Of a stretch of DNA of 64,000 nt, positions 8,316-16,792 are shown piece after piece; position 1 is the stretch's first letter, and each line of letters opens with the position of its first letter. The stretch spans positions 170,484-234,483 of the forward strand of contig NZ_OCNE01000009.1 in the NCBI RefSeq assembly GCF_900230195.1, read 5' to 3'. The notes beneath the pieces are model-generated. The model had not been told where the DNA came from and did not search any database. It saw only the letters and a program-made list of their open reading frames with translations. Origin of the DNA: Streptomyces zhaozhouensis. Lineage in GTDB: Bacteria; Actinomycetota; Actinomycetes; Streptomycetales; Streptomycetaceae. Made by a program: the position numbers and the translations under genes.

Positions 8316-9640
8316 GCGCGTTCGGCCCCGGCCGGGGCCGGCGCGGGAGCGGGCGCCTCGGTCGGCGGCGCGGGCCGCTCGCCGCGCCCGACCAGCCGCG
8401 CCACCGGCGCCGTGACGCGGCGGGCGATCCGCCCGGTCCGGTCGCCTGCCCACAGCAGGAAGACGGTGGGCAGGAAGACGGCGTCCATCGCGATCATCGC
8501 CAGCGAGAAGAACGGCAGCCCCAGCATCACCGCGATCCCCAGGTGCTCGCCCATCATCAGAAACAGCAGCACGTTCTTGGCGCGGCGGTTGAGCAGCGCG
8601 AAGGGGAACGCGACCTGCACGATGACCGTTCCGTAGGTCAGCGCCAGCACCAGCAGGCCGCTGCCGGTGATCAGGTCGCTCAGCTCGGGCCAGGCGTTGA
8701 AGTAGTCCAGCTTCAGCGGGTAGAAGACCGCCGTGCCGTCCTGCCAGCGCGAGCCCTGGATCTTGTACCAGCCGGCGGTCGCGTAGATGACGCAGACCTC
8801 GAACATGATCACCAGCAGGGCCGCGTTGTGGACCAGGTTGCCGATCATCCGGGAGACGATCCGGGGCTCGCCCGGCGCGTACCTGGTGACCAGCCACCAG
8901 AACGCGTGCACCGCCCACATCCCGGCGAAGAACAGCGTCCACACCAGGCTGTCCATGCTCCCGGTCACGACGGAGAGCAGCAGCGCGACGCCGAGCACCG
9001 CCCAGATCGCCACGCCCACCGGGTCGTGCGTCGCCGGCACCCCGGCCGCCGCGCGGCGGGCGCGGCGCCTGGCGTCCAGCGACCAGACCTGGCCGCAGCG
9101 GGTGAGCACCAGGTACATCGCCATCAGATGGATGACGTTGTCGCCGCCGTCGCCCATGAAGACGCTGCGGTTCTGCACGGCGAGCACGCCGACCATGAAG
9201 AGCGTCGAGCTCGCCCTGGTGCGCCAGCCGAGCAGCAGCGCCACACAGGCGAGGATCGCCAGGTGGTAGACGAACTCGAACCACAGCGCCGAGTCCGACC
9301 ACAGCAGCGGGGTGAACGCCCCGGTGTCGTCGACGAACCGACTGGCCAGGTCGTAGCCCCAGGGGCTGTCCGGGCCGTAGAGCAGTCCGCGGTTCGGCCA
9401 CTCACGCACCAGGTACAGCAGCATCGTGAAGGCGAAGCCGATCCGCACGATCGCCGTCTGGTAGGGGCCGAGCGCCCGGCGGGTGATGTTGCCGATGCCG
9501 CGCAGCAGCGCGCCGTCGAACTTCCGGCCGAGGTCGGCGAACGGCGAGGGCGGCGGGGGGCCCCCGGCGTTCCGGGCCCCGGGCCCCCCGGGGCCGCCGC
9601 TCTCGGCGGCCGGCGCGGAACGGGGCGGGGGGACTGTCAT
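8312..9640 (-). CDS. HTTM-domain membrane protein
   Basis: A multi-pass protein of 442 residues with the HTTM (horizontally transferred transmembrane) domain, a relative of the membrane part of vitamin-K-dependent gamma-carboxylase. Recognisable segments include ALGPYQTAIVRIGFAF near the start, hydrophobic helices such as LAILACVALLLGW and a C-terminal LGIAVMLGLPFFSLAMIAMDAVFLP. There is no soluble carboxylase extension, so enzymatic activity is not assumed. It overlaps the DUF5819 gene upstream (ATGA) and the methyltransferase downstream (GTGA). DUF5819-HTTM pairs are recurrent in streptomycetes and suggest a two-protein membrane unit. Confidence 0.85.
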   Translation of the reverse strand: MTVPPPRSAPAAESGGPGGPGARNAGGPPPPSPFADLGRKFDGALLRGIGNITRRALGPYQTAIVRIGFAFTMLLYLVREWPNRGLLYGPDSPWGYDLASRFVDDTGAFTPLLWSDSALWFEFVYHLAILACVALLLGWRTRASSTLFMVGVLAVQNRSVFMGDGGDNVIHLMAMYLVLTRCGQVWSLDARRRARRAAAGVPATHDPVGVAIWAVLGVALLLSVVTGSMDSLVWTLFFAGMWAVHAFWWLVTRYAPGEPRIVSRMIGNLVHNAALLVIMFEVCVIYATAGWYKIQGSRWQDGTAVFYPLKLDYFNAWPELSDLITGSGLLVLALTYGTVIVQVAFPFALLNRRAKNVLLFLMMGEHLGIAVMLGLPFFSLAMIAMDAVFLPTVFLLWAGDRTGRIARRVTAPVARLVGRGERPAPPTEAPAPAPAPAGAERA

Positions 9641-10560
9641 GGCCGCGCCTCGTTCCCGTCGGTGTCGTCGTTCGCGTCGGCTGCGGTGTCACCGTCTGCT
9701 TCGGTGCCGCCGTCGGCGTCCTCGGTCTCACCCTCGGCCTCGGCGCCGCGGCCGGCGGCGTCGCCGCTGGTGCGGACGTCGGCCGGCAGGTCCTCGGTGG
9801 TCACCGTCCACCAGCCCAGCTCCTCGGCGGTGGGCTCGGTGTCGAAGTCCTCGCTGCGCCAGTTCGGCGCGGGAACGCGGGTGTTGACCACCCGCAGCTG
9901 GATGCGTTCCACGGTGGTCAGGTCGAGCCGGTCACCGAGCCGCTCCAGCGCGATCCGGTGCAGATAGCTCGCCGAGACCTCGCCGCGCATCCCGACCGGT
10001 TCGCCGTCGTCGTTGTGCGACTTCTCGTAGAAGTCCCAGCCGCGACGGAGCATGTTCTGGTTGGAGTGGCTGGGCAGCGGGTTGTGCCGGATCTGGTCGA
10101 TCTCCCAGGCGGTGAGGTCGATCCACTCGGTGGTGCTCGGCGACTGACCCGCGCCCTCGCGTATCTCCGCGCGGGCGTGCACGGCGGTGTTCCGCTGGAG
10201 CGGGTTGGGCGCGAAGAGCTTCCAGTTCTGCTCGAACTCCGGGTACATGTACGCGCGGACCGTGCCCCAGTGCTCCTCGCGCACCGTGTTGGACGGCGCG
10301 ACGAAGAGGAAGATCATCGCCAGGTGCCAGCACGCGTAGACCGCGAGCGCGCCGATGGCCACCGCGACGACCGCGCGCGCCGGCAGGGACAACGCCCCCA
10401 GCCGCACGGACTCCAGCGAGTCGTCGTCCACACCGCCGGCGAGCGGGCCGCCACCGCGCGCGCGGTCGTCACGCGCGCCGTCGTCGGACGGCGTCACGGT
10501 GCTCGCACGCTCCTCGCCGGGCTCGCCCCTCGCCCCGGCGGCGGAGTCGGATGACATCAT
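9637..10560 (-). CDS. DUF5819-family membrane-anchored protein
   Basis: A 307-residue protein with a disordered N-terminus, one transmembrane helix (about residues 60-85, VVAVAIGALAVYACWHLAMIFLF) and an external domain beginning APSNTVREEHWGTVRAYMYPEFEQNW, typical of DUF5819. The last 50 residues are Glu/Asp/Ala/Gly-rich. It is the first gene of a three-gene operon with HTTM and the methyltransferase, joined by an ATGA overlap at 9637-9640. The start is uncertain: the ATG pair at 10555-10560 has GGGGGAG upstream, but an ATG at 10578 in the same frame also has a GAGGG. The DUF5819 function is unknown; partnership with HTTM is inferred from the coupling. Confidence 0.8.
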   Translation of the reverse strand: MMSSDSAAGARGEPGEERASTVTPSDDGARDDRARGGGPLAGGVDDDSLESVRLGALSLPARAVVAVAIGALAVYACWHLAMIFLFVAPSNTVREEHWGTVRAYMYPEFEQNWKLFAPNPLQRNTAVHARAEIREGAGQSPSTTEWIDLTAWEIDQIRHNPLPSHSNQNMLRRGWDFYEKSHNDDGEPVGMRGEVSASYLHRIALERLGDRLDLTTVERIQLRVVNTRVPAPNWRSEDFDTEPTAEELGWWTVTTEDLPADVRTSGDAAGRGAEAEGETEDADGGTEADGDTAADANDDTDGNEARP

Positions 10561-10716
10561 CTCGGTCCGCTCCCCCATCGCCGCCCTCGCGGCGGCACCA
10601 CTCCACGCTTTCCACGCTTTCCACGTGATGACCCCAGCACCGTATCCCGTTCGGTACCGCTCGTGACACCGGAGTCTCCCGACCCGGGACCGGGCGGCGC
10701 GCGCGGCGCCGAGACC

Positions 10717-10722
10717 TATCGT
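10717..10722 (+). promoter_or_regulatory. Probable leaderless -10 element (TATCGT) for the aminotransferase
   Basis: TATCGT matches TANNNT and lies six bases before the ATG at 10729. No Shine-Dalgarno sequence is present, so the transcript probably starts at the ATG itself. Confidence 0.55.
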
Positions 10723-10728
10723 GGGCCC

Positions 10729-11877
10729 ATGCGCCGCGCCAACGAGACCTCGATCTTCACTGAGATGACCGAACTCGCCCACCGCACCGGGGCGGTCAAC
10801 CTGGGCCAGGGCGTGCCCGACCTGGACTCGCCGCCCGAGCTGCTCGCCGGAGTCGCCGAGGCCGTACTGGCCGGCCGGAACCAGTACCCGCCGGCCGCCG
10901 GCCACCCGACGCTGCGTGCGGCCGTCGCCGACCACCAGCGCCGGCACTGGGGGATAGAGCTGGACCCGACGGCCCAGGTGCTGGTCACCACGGGCGCCAC
11001 CGAGGCGCTCGCCTCGGCCGTGCTCGCGCTGACCGGGCCGGGCGACGAGATCGTCGCGTTCGACCCCTGCTACGACGCCTACCCGGCGGACGCCCGGCTG
11101 AGCGGCGCCACCCTCGTGCCGGTGCCGCTCACGGTCGACGGCGACGGCTTCGCGCTCGACGCGGACGCGCTGCGCGCCGCCCTCACCCCGCGCACCCGCC
11201 TGCTCGTCCTGAACTCGCCGCACAACCCGACGGGGAAGCTCTTCACCCCCGACGAGCTGACCCTGATCGCCGAGCTGTGCGTCGAACGGGACCTGACCGT
11301 GCTCACCGACGAGGTCTACGAGCACCTGGTCTACGACGGGGCCCGGCACGTGCCGATCGCGACCCTGCCGGGGATGGCCGAACGCACCCTGACCGTCTCG
11401 TCGGCCGGGAAGACGTTCAGCGTGACCGGCTGGAAGGTCGGCTGGATCAGCGGCCCGGCCGAGCTGGTGACCGCCGTCGCGTCGGTCAAGCAGTGGCTGA
11501 CGTACGCCTCGGGCACCCCGTACCAGGAGGCGATCGCCGCCGCGCTGGGAACGGTGGACACCTGGGCGGCCGGGCTGCGGACCACGCTCACGGAGGGGCG
11601 CGACCTGCTGGCCGCCGGCCTCACCGAGGCGGGCCTCAGGCCGCTCCGCGCGGACGCCGGGTACTTCCTCCAGGCCGACGTGCGGCCCTGGGGCTTCACG
11701 GAGGGGCTCGCGCTCTGCCGCCGGCTGCCGGAACTGGCCGGGGTGGTGGCCATCCCGACCAGCGCGTTCCAGCAGGGCGTGGACACGATGCCGTGGCTGG
11801 TCCGCTTCTCCTTCTGCCGCCGCCACGATGCGCTGCGCGAGGCGGTCACCCGCGTGACGGCGGCGTTCGCCGGGTAG
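10729..11877 (+). CDS. PLP-dependent class I/II aminotransferase
   Basis: A cytosolic fold-type I aminotransferase of 382 residues. The cofactor lysine lies in SSAGKTFSVTGWKVGW, the carboxylate-binding region in NSPHNPTGK, the Asp that contacts the PLP nitrogen in LTDEVYEHLVYDG, and the C-terminal substrate Arg in PWLVRFSFCRR. The pattern is closest to kynurenine/methionine-type aminotransferases of the YbdL/KAT group; donor and acceptor cannot be assigned. An upstream in-frame start at 10663 exists, but the leaderless promoter directly before 10729 and the family start (MRRANETSIF) favour the shorter form. It is divergent from the DUF5819 operon and is followed by the repeat array. Confidence 0.9.
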   Translation: MRRANETSIFTEMTELAHRTGAVNLGQGVPDLDSPPELLAGVAEAVLAGRNQYPPAAGHPTLRAAVADHQRRHWGIELDPTAQVLVTTGATEALASAVLALTGPGDEIVAFDPCYDAYPADARLSGATLVPVPLTVDGDGFALDADALRAALTPRTRLLVLNSPHNPTGKLFTPDELTLIAELCVERDLTVLTDEVYEHLVYDGARHVPIATLPGMAERTLTVSSAGKTFSVTGWKVGWISGPAELVTAVASVKQWLTYASGTPYQEAIAAALGTVDTWAAGLRTTLTEGRDLLAAGLTEAGLRPLRADAGYFLQADVRPWGFTEGLALCRRLPELAGVVAIPTSAFQQGVDTMPWLVRFSFCRRHDALREAVTRVTAAFAG

Positions 11878-11919
11878 CCCTGGGGGCGGGCCGCCCTGAC
11901 CGCGACGCCAGGCACGGGG

Positions 11920-12410
11920 AACCCACCACCGGGGCCCACGCCGACAACCCGCCTTGACAGCGCGGCACCGTGGCCGTCCGCCCCCCGCCACCCAGCATTC
12001 GCGCAGCTCCCCGCGCCCCCAAACCGCCCACCGGCGTGGAAGGGGCGCGGGGAACGGCGCGAGCAACCCACCACCGAGGCCAGGACGACCACCCACCCAA
12101 ACCACGCACGTGCGTAGTCGACCGCCCCCCGCCACCCAGCACCCGCGCAGCTCCCCGCACCCCAAAACCACCCACCGGCGTGGAAGGGGCGCGGGGAACG
12201 GCGCGAGCAACCCACCACCGGGGCCCACGCCGACAACCCGCCTTGACAGCGCGGCACCGTGGCCGTCCGCCCCCCGCCACCCAGCATTCGCGCAGCTCCC
12301 CGCGCCCCCAAACCGCCCACCGGCGTGGAAGGGGCGCGGGGAACGGCGCGAGCAACCCACCACCGGGGCCAGGACGACGACCCACCCGAGCCACGCACGT
12401 GCGTAGTCGA
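11920..12410. repeat. Tandem array of hairpin-forming intergenic repeats (three hairpins, alternating flanks)
   Basis: The gap between the aminotransferase and rhodanese stops holds three near-identical hairpins, spaced 144-145 bases apart: arms 12001-12020/12041-12060, 12145-12164/12185-12204 and 12290-12309/12330-12349. Each reads roughly GCGCAGCTCCCCGCGCCCCC, a short loop with ACCGCCCACCGGCGTGG, then AGGGGCGCGGGGAACGGCGC. Two left flanks alternate: type A (CCTTGACAGCGCGGCACCG, at 11952 and 12241) and type B (CACGCACGTGCGTAGTCGAC, near 12105 and 12395). The larger unit is therefore 289 bases, present about 1.75 times. The position between convergent genes fits a terminator cluster. Related single copies lie at 5290 and 47553. 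Confidence 0.85.
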
Positions 12411-12433
12411 CCGCGGCCCCCGCCGGCGCGGCG

Positions 12434-12772
12434 TCAGCGCACCGTCGGGGCGTCGCCCTCGTCGCTGACCATCGGGCGGCCGGCGGACTGCCACGCGTGC
12501 ATCCCGCCGTCCACGTTGAACGCCTCCACGCCCTGCTGCCGCAGGAACGCCGTCACCTGCGCGGAGCGGCCTCCGGCCTTGCAGATCACGTGCACGGGCC
12601 CCGCGCCGGCCAGCTCCGTGATCTCCGGCAGTCGCTCGACGACCTGGCCGAGCGGGACGTGAACGGCGCGCTCGACGTGTCCCGCGGCCCACTCCACCGG
12701 TTCGCGCACGTCCAACAGCAGACCCTCGTCCGGCACTTCGCCCGCGCCAACGGCGGGAACCCCAAAGCTCAT
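12434..12772 (-). CDS. Rhodanese-like domain protein
   Basis: A stand-alone rhodanese domain of 112 residues. The first signature is LLLDVREPVEWAAGHV, and the active-site loop is CKAGGRS, with a catalytic cysteine positioned to form a persulfide. GMHAWQSAGRPM closes the domain. Such single-domain proteins move sulfane sulfur between small molecules or proteins in the cytoplasm; the partner is unknown. The ATG at 12772 has AGGG about nine bases upstream. It lies 31 bases downstream of the J-domain gene on the same strand, so co-transcription is possible. Its 3' end faces the hairpin-repeat array. Confidence 0.9.
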   Translation of the reverse strand: MSFGVPAVGAGEVPDEGLLLDVREPVEWAAGHVERAVHVPLGQVVERLPEITELAGAGPVHVICKAGGRSAQVTAFLRQQGVEAFNVDGGMHAWQSAGRPMVSDEGDAPTVR

Positions 12773-12803
12773 GGCGTCAACCCTGCCACAGGACCGCGAA
12801 CCG

Positions 12804-13811
12804 TCACCCGGTGAGCCTGGCCAGCTCGGCCTCCTTGGTGGCGATCTGGCGGCGCAGGCCCTCCGCCACCTCGTCCAGCAGCGCGTCCGGGTCGTCCTCG
12901 GCCATCCGCAGCATGGAGCCGACGGCGCTGTCCTCCAGCGCCGCCGCCGCGTCCGCCAGCAGCTCCTTGCGGCTGGCCAGCCACTCCAGGCGCGCGTACA
13001 GCTCGCTCGCGCCGGGCGCGAGCGGCTCGCCGTCCGGCGTGCCGCCGTTCTCCCACTCCTCCGTGAGCGCCCGCAGCTCGTCGGCGTCGCCGCGCGCGTA
13101 CGCCTGGTTGACGCGGGAGAGGAACGCGTCCCTGCGTTCGCGCTCCGTGGGGTCGGTGGAGAGGTCCGGGTGGCAGCGGCGGGCCAGCTCGCGGTAGAGC
13201 TTGCGGGCCTCCTCGCTGGGGCGTACCCGGGGCGGCGGCTGGACGGACTGGTCCGTCATCATCGCGTAACCCTCGGGAGTGAACCCCTCGCCGTCGAGCC
13301 ATCCGGAGAACAGTTCGGAGACCAGCGGCATCGGCGTCACGGCGGCCCTGGCCTCGCGGGCGCGGCGCTGGTCTTCGGGGTCGCCGGTGCGGGCGGCGAC
13401 CGCCTCGGCGAGCTGGGCGTCCAGCTCCTCGATCCTGGCGTAGAGCGGGCCGAGGCGCTGCTCGTGCAGCCGGGAGAAGTTCTCCACCTCGATGCGGTAG
13501 GTCTCCACCGCGATCTCGAACTCGATCAGCGCGTTCTCGGCGGCCCGCACCGCCTGGGCGAGCCGCTGGGTCGCGGCCTCCGCCTCCGGCCCGCCGCCGT
13601 CGACGTCCGACCCGCCGCCGTCGACGTCCGACCCGCCGCCGTCGGCCTCCGACCCGCTCTGGGCCGACCCGTCCCGGGCCGCCTCCTCCGGCGTCGAAGC
13701 GTCCGGCGTGGTCCCCTCGCGCGGGGCCCCGTCGGACGGGGACCCGGCGGGCGCCGTCCCGTCGCCCGCCGCTTCGTTCCTGGCCGCGTCGTCCCTCGCC
13801 TCGTCGCTCAC
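12804..13811 (-). CDS. J-domain-containing protein
   Basis: A 335-residue protein. The first 85 residues are disordered and acidic, with a repeated GGGSDVD unit (encoded by an 18-base tandem repeat near 13600-13640). A helical stretch (residues 85-150, rich in Glu/Ala/Arg, probably coiled coil) follows. A J-like domain lies near residues 195-245, KLYRELARRCHPDL, with the HPD tripeptide that stimulates DnaK/Hsp70 ATPases. The C-terminus is another helical Leu/Glu/Ala segment. There is no Gly/Phe or zinc-finger region, so this is a type III J-protein, possibly a specialised client adaptor. It probably starts at GTG 13811, since TAGGCT lies six bases upstream as a leaderless promoter. Confidence 0.85.
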   Translation of the reverse strand: MSDEARDDAARNEAAGDGTAPAGSPSDGAPREGTTPDASTPEEAARDGSAQSGSEADGGGSDVDGGGSDVDGGGPEAEAATQRLAQAVRAAENALIEFEIAVETYRIEVENFSRLHEQRLGPLYARIEELDAQLAEAVAARTGDPEDQRRAREARAAVTPMPLVSELFSGWLDGEGFTPEGYAMMTDQSVQPPPRVRPSEEARKLYRELARRCHPDLSTDPTERERRDAFLSRVNQAYARGDADELRALTEEWENGGTPDGEPLAPGASELYARLEWLASRKELLADAAAALEDSAVGSMLRMAEDDPDALLDEVAEGLRRQIATKEAELARLTG

Positions 13812-13899
13812 CGCATCAGCCTAAGCCGTCCGAACGCCCGCCCGGCCACCGTCCCCGACGCGGGCGTGCGACACGTCGCCTCCGCGCCCACCCGCCGTG

Positions 13900-14292
13900 T
13901 CAGGGGCCCATCCGGGGGCACTGGCCGCCGTCCACCAGATGGGTCTCGGCCCACCGGGTCAGCTCCGTCAGCGCGGGGCGCAAGCCCTGACCGGCCTCGG
14001 TGAGGCGGTAACTGACGCGCAACGGCGGCCCGTTGTGCACCTCCCTGGCGACCAGTCCGGCCTCGGCCAGCTCGCTGAGGCGGTCCGAGAGCATCCGTTC
14101 GCTGATGCCGGGGACCACGCGGCGCAGCTCGGCGAAGTGTCCCGGGCCCGCCATCAGCGCCGCGATCAGCAGCCCGTTCCAACGCTTGCCCAGCACGCCG
14201 AAGACCTCGTTGACCGCGTGGGCCGGCTCGCGACAGGCGGCCGACGCGGACTCACCACCCCCGGACCGCTCCTCACCCCTGGTAGCGCTCAT
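13900..14292 (-). CDS. HxlR-family winged-helix transcriptional regulator
   Basis: A 130-residue HxlR-type regulator. The winged helix runs from VLGKRWNGLLIAALM through ELRRVVPGISERMLSDRL to the wing at YRLTEAGQGLRPAL. Cys20 (AACREPAH) sits before the first helix, the position of the redox-sensing cysteine in YodB/QorR-like members; Cys125 near the C-terminus (GGQCPRMGP) is a second candidate. Family members repress divergent azoreductase or quinone reductase genes and release DNA on quinone or diamide stress, which matches the azoreductase divergent here. TAGGGT lies seven bases upstream of the ATG, suggesting a leaderless transcript. Confidence 0.9.
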   Translation of the reverse strand: MSATRGEERSGGGESASAACREPAHAVNEVFGVLGKRWNGLLIAALMAGPGHFAELRRVVPGISERMLSDRLSELAEAGLVAREVHNGPPLRVSYRLTEAGQGLRPALTELTRWAETHLVDGGQCPRMGP

Positions 14293-14328
14293 GAGTTCAA
14301 CCCTACTTGTGGGCTCCGGAAAGAGGTG

Positions 14329-14343
14329 TACTGTAGAAAAGTA
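14329..14343. promoter_or_regulatory. HxlR/YodB-type operator, TACT-N7-AGTA
   Basis: TACTGTAGAAAAGTA is an exact TACT-N7-AGTA inverted repeat, the form I recall for Bacillus YodB/CatR operators. It lies between the divergent HxlR and azoreductase genes, about 37 bases upstream of the HxlR start, where it would cover the -35 region of that gene. Confidence 0.65.
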
Positions 14344-14386
14344 AGCAGCTTCGCAAACACTGGCTGCCTCCTTGAATGTATCCCCT

Positions 14387-14402
14387 TACTCTTTGGAGAG
14401 TA
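14387..14402. promoter_or_regulatory. Second operator-like palindrome, overlapping the azoreductase start region
   Basis: TACTCTTTGGAGAGTA has perfect six-base arms (TACTCT/AGAGTA) around TTGG and ends four bases before the azoreductase ATG. It contains both a TANNNT element and the GGAG of the ribosome-binding site, so occupation would block transcription or initiation. Part of the symmetry comes from the Shine-Dalgarno itself. Confidence 0.5.
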
Positions 14403-14406
14403 CGTC

Positions 14407-15045
14407 ATGGCCACCCTCCTGCACATCGACTCCTCCCTCAACGGCGCCGCCTCGGTCTCCCGCGAGGTGACCAGGACCTTCCGTGAGGCGTGGGAGGAGG
14501 CGCACCCCGGAGGCACGGTGTGGTACCGCGATCTCGACGCGGCGCCCGTTCCGCACCTCTCGGCCGCGGGACACGTCGCGGCGAGCCTCCCGGCCGAGGA
14601 GCGCAGCCCGGAGCAGCGGGCGGCCCTGGAGCTGCGTGAGGAGCTGACCAGCGAGTTCGAGGCGGCCGACGCCGTCGTGATCGGCGCGCCCCTCTACAAC
14701 TACGCCGTGCCGAGCACGCTCCAGGCGTACCTGAACCAGATCATCGTGGTGGGCCGCACCCTCGGCGAGAACTCGTCGGTCGCCGGCAAGCCGGTCACCG
14801 TGGTCACCAGCCGGGGCGGTTCCTACGCCGAGGGCACCCCGCGCGCCGGGCAGGACTTCAACGCGCCCTATCTGAAGCACATCCTGGCCGACTCCTTCGG
14901 CGTCGACCTGCGGCTGATCGTTCCCGAGCTGACCCTGGCCCGGATGGTGCCCGCGATGGCGGACCTGGTCGATCTGGCCGACGCCTCCCGCGCGAAGGCG
15001 CACGAGGAGGCGCGGGCCTACGCGGGCGCGCTGGCCGCCGCGTAA
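14407..15045 (+). CDS. azoR: FMN-dependent NADH-azoreductase
   Basis: A 212-residue flavodoxin-fold azoreductase/quinone reductase (AcpD/AzoR family). It uses NADH and FMN to reduce azo dyes and quinones by two electrons. Visible signatures are the N-terminal MATLLHIDSSLNGAASVSRE phosphate-binding loop, PLYNYAVPSTLQAYLNQI around the FMN site and VVTSRGGSYAEG. GGAGAG precedes the ATG at 14407. The length is normal for the family. It is divergent from the HxlR regulator, and two TACT/AGTA-type palindromes lie between them, so induction by electrophilic quinones is the likely logic. The organisation parallels the Bacillus yodB-azoR1 pair. Confidence 0.93.
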   Translation: MATLLHIDSSLNGAASVSREVTRTFREAWEEAHPGGTVWYRDLDAAPVPHLSAAGHVAASLPAEERSPEQRAALELREELTSEFEAADAVVIGAPLYNYAVPSTLQAYLNQIIVVGRTLGENSSVAGKPVTVVTSRGGSYAEGTPRAGQDFNAPYLKHILADSFGVDLRLIVPELTLARMVPAMADLVDLADASRAKAHEEARAYAGALAAA

Positions 15046-15175
15046 ACGCTCCCCTGCCCTCCCCCGGGACGCCGGAGGTAACGGTCCTCGCAGGTTCTTG
15101 TATTCGGTGACCCCTCACGGCTTCGGGGAGCCACAATGAAGTTCCCGTCACGGTTCGTCCGAGAAAGGGAGCGCA

Positions 15176-16792
15176 GTGGACCCGACCCCCGGGACTTCCC
15201 CCTCTTCCCCGCCGCCGGGCGACGCCGACCCGTTGGCCGTCGGCGTCGCCAACGCCTCGCTGCTGGGCGGCGGTTACGCGCTGCTGCGCCGCCCGGGGCT
15301 CGCGCTGGGCGCGGCGCTGGTCTCGTTGGCGCTGGTCGGCTTCCTCGCGGCCTCGCCCTCCTGGTGGCGCGAGGTCCTGCTGCTGGCCTGGTGGGTGTTC
15401 GTCTCCGTACACGGCTGGTATCTCGCGGGCGGGCGGCCGGCGCGCGGGGCGTGGAGGGCGGAGGCGGGCGAGAGCGGCAAGGGCGGTTGGCTCAGGGGGA
15501 TACGCCGGCAGCGGCTGCTCGCCCTCACCGCCGCCGTGCCGCTGGTGCTCTCCGTGGCGATAGCCCGGTTCGACGCCCACGCGATCGAGGGCGACGCCAC
15601 CGCCGCCCACCGGGAGGGCGACTGCGAGCGCTCCCTGGCCCGCTCGGACGCGCTGGGCTTCTTCCACCGCCTCTACGACGCGCCCCTGACCTCCCGGGTG
15701 GACGACGAGGCCGAGGCGTGCGAACTCCTCGTCGAGGCCGAGCGGTTGCTCGACTCCGAAGAACGGGTCGCCGCCGCGGGCACGTTCGCCGACTACGCCG
15801 ACCACGCGAGCGCGCTCTGGGAGGGCGCGCGCGACCGCGGTGCCGAGCTGTATCTCGCCGAGGCGCGGGACGGCCTGGACGCGGCCCTGGCGGGGGGCGA
15901 CGTCGAGCTGCTGGCGGCGGCGTTCGACCAACTCGACGTGGTGTGGTCCCGGTTCCCCGAGCGCGGCGGCGAGGCGGAGGAGGCGTTGGACGGCTTCCTC
16001 GGCGCGCTGCCGACGGACGACGCCTGTGTGACGCGCGAGATCGCCGGCTGGCTCGACGCCACCGACGAGGAGGAAGAGGACGCGGCCCCGGACACCGCGC
16101 TTGGCCGGTCGGTCGGCGTCGTACCCGAGATCCAGCCCGCCGCGCTGGTCGGCTGCGGCGAGGAGCTGCTCTCGGACGAGCGGTGGGAGTCGGCGCGCGC
16201 CCAGTACCGGGGCCTCGTCGACCGCTACCCGGACCACGAGCTGGCCGGTGAGGCGGAGCAGGGGATCGAACGGGCGGAGACCGGCATCGAGTTGGAGGCG
16301 GTGCGGGCGCTGCTCGACGACGGATACGGCGGCGAGCCGGACTACTGCGACGACCCCGCGCCCTACCGGGGCGCCCCCGCCTACGACGGCGGCGGCCCGC
16401 ACCCGGCGCTGCTCTTCAACGACGAGGAGGGCACCGGCGCCGGCCTCCCCGACTCCTGGCGCGCCGAGGGCGCGGAGGACGCGGTGCTGGTGGTCTGCCT
16501 CGGCACGGCGGAGATGGGCGCCGCGGTGGAGACCTGCCCCTACGAGTCCGACTTGGGCATCAACGGCTCCGTGGACGTCACCTTCCACGAGCTGCGGGTG
16601 CCGCTGCGGGCCTACGAGCTGCGGACCGGCGAGTTGGTCTCCGACAGCGCGCTGGCGGTCGGCGGCGCGAGCTGCCCGGCGGTGCTGACCTACGAGACCT
16701 ACACCGGCGTCGGCATCCCGCCGTCCGAGGTCTATGTCGAGCCCTCGGACTCCGACCGCCGCGCGGCCTACCGCCCGCTGATCGAGCCGTAG
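15176..16792 (+). CDS. Membrane protein with helical-repeat external region, function unknown
   Basis: A protein of 538 residues. A short Pro/Ser-rich start is followed by three hydrophobic segments (about 25-60, 64-80 and 112-130) and then a large hydrophilic region. Residues 140-390 are Ala/Glu/Leu-rich helices resembling tetratricopeptide-like repeats (ERWESARAQYRGLVDRYPDHELAGEAEQGI). The C-terminal part (about 390-538) is beta-rich, with Cys residues (YCDDPAPY, VVCLGTAEMG, ETCPYESD, ASCPAVLTY) that could form disulfides outside the cell. The start is the GTG at 15176, preceded by AAAGGGAGC. I know similar streptomycete proteins but no function. It appears to be monocistronic. Confidence 0.75.
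   Translation: MDPTPGTSPSSPPPGDADPLAVGVANASLLGGGYALLRRPGLALGAALVSLALVGFLAASPSWWREVLLLAWWVFVSVHGWYLAGGRPARGAWRAEAGESGKGGWLRGIRRQRLLALTAAVPLVLSVAIARFDAHAIEGDATAAHREGDCERSLARSDALGFFHRLYDAPLTSRVDDEAEACELLVEAERLLDSEERVAAAGTFADYADHASALWEGARDRGAELYLAEARDGLDAALAGGDVELLAAAFDQLDVVWSRFPERGGEAEEALDGFLGALPTDDACVTREIAGWLDATDEEEEDAAPDTALGRSVGVVPEIQPAALVGCGEELLSDERWESARAQYRGLVDRYPDHELAGEAEQGIERAETGIELEAVRALLDDGYGGEPDYCDDPAPYRGAPAYDGGGPHPALLFNDEEGTGAGLPDSWRAEGAEDAVLVVCLGTAEMGAAVETCPYESDLGINGSVDVTFHELRVPLRAYELRTGELVSDSALAVGGASCPAVLTYETYTGVGIPPSEVYVEPSDSDRRAAYRPLIEP

Noticed and set aside
11920..12410. CRISPR array
   Set aside because: The repeats are about 145 bases with internal hairpins, the separating sequences are themselves repeated, and no cas genes are present.
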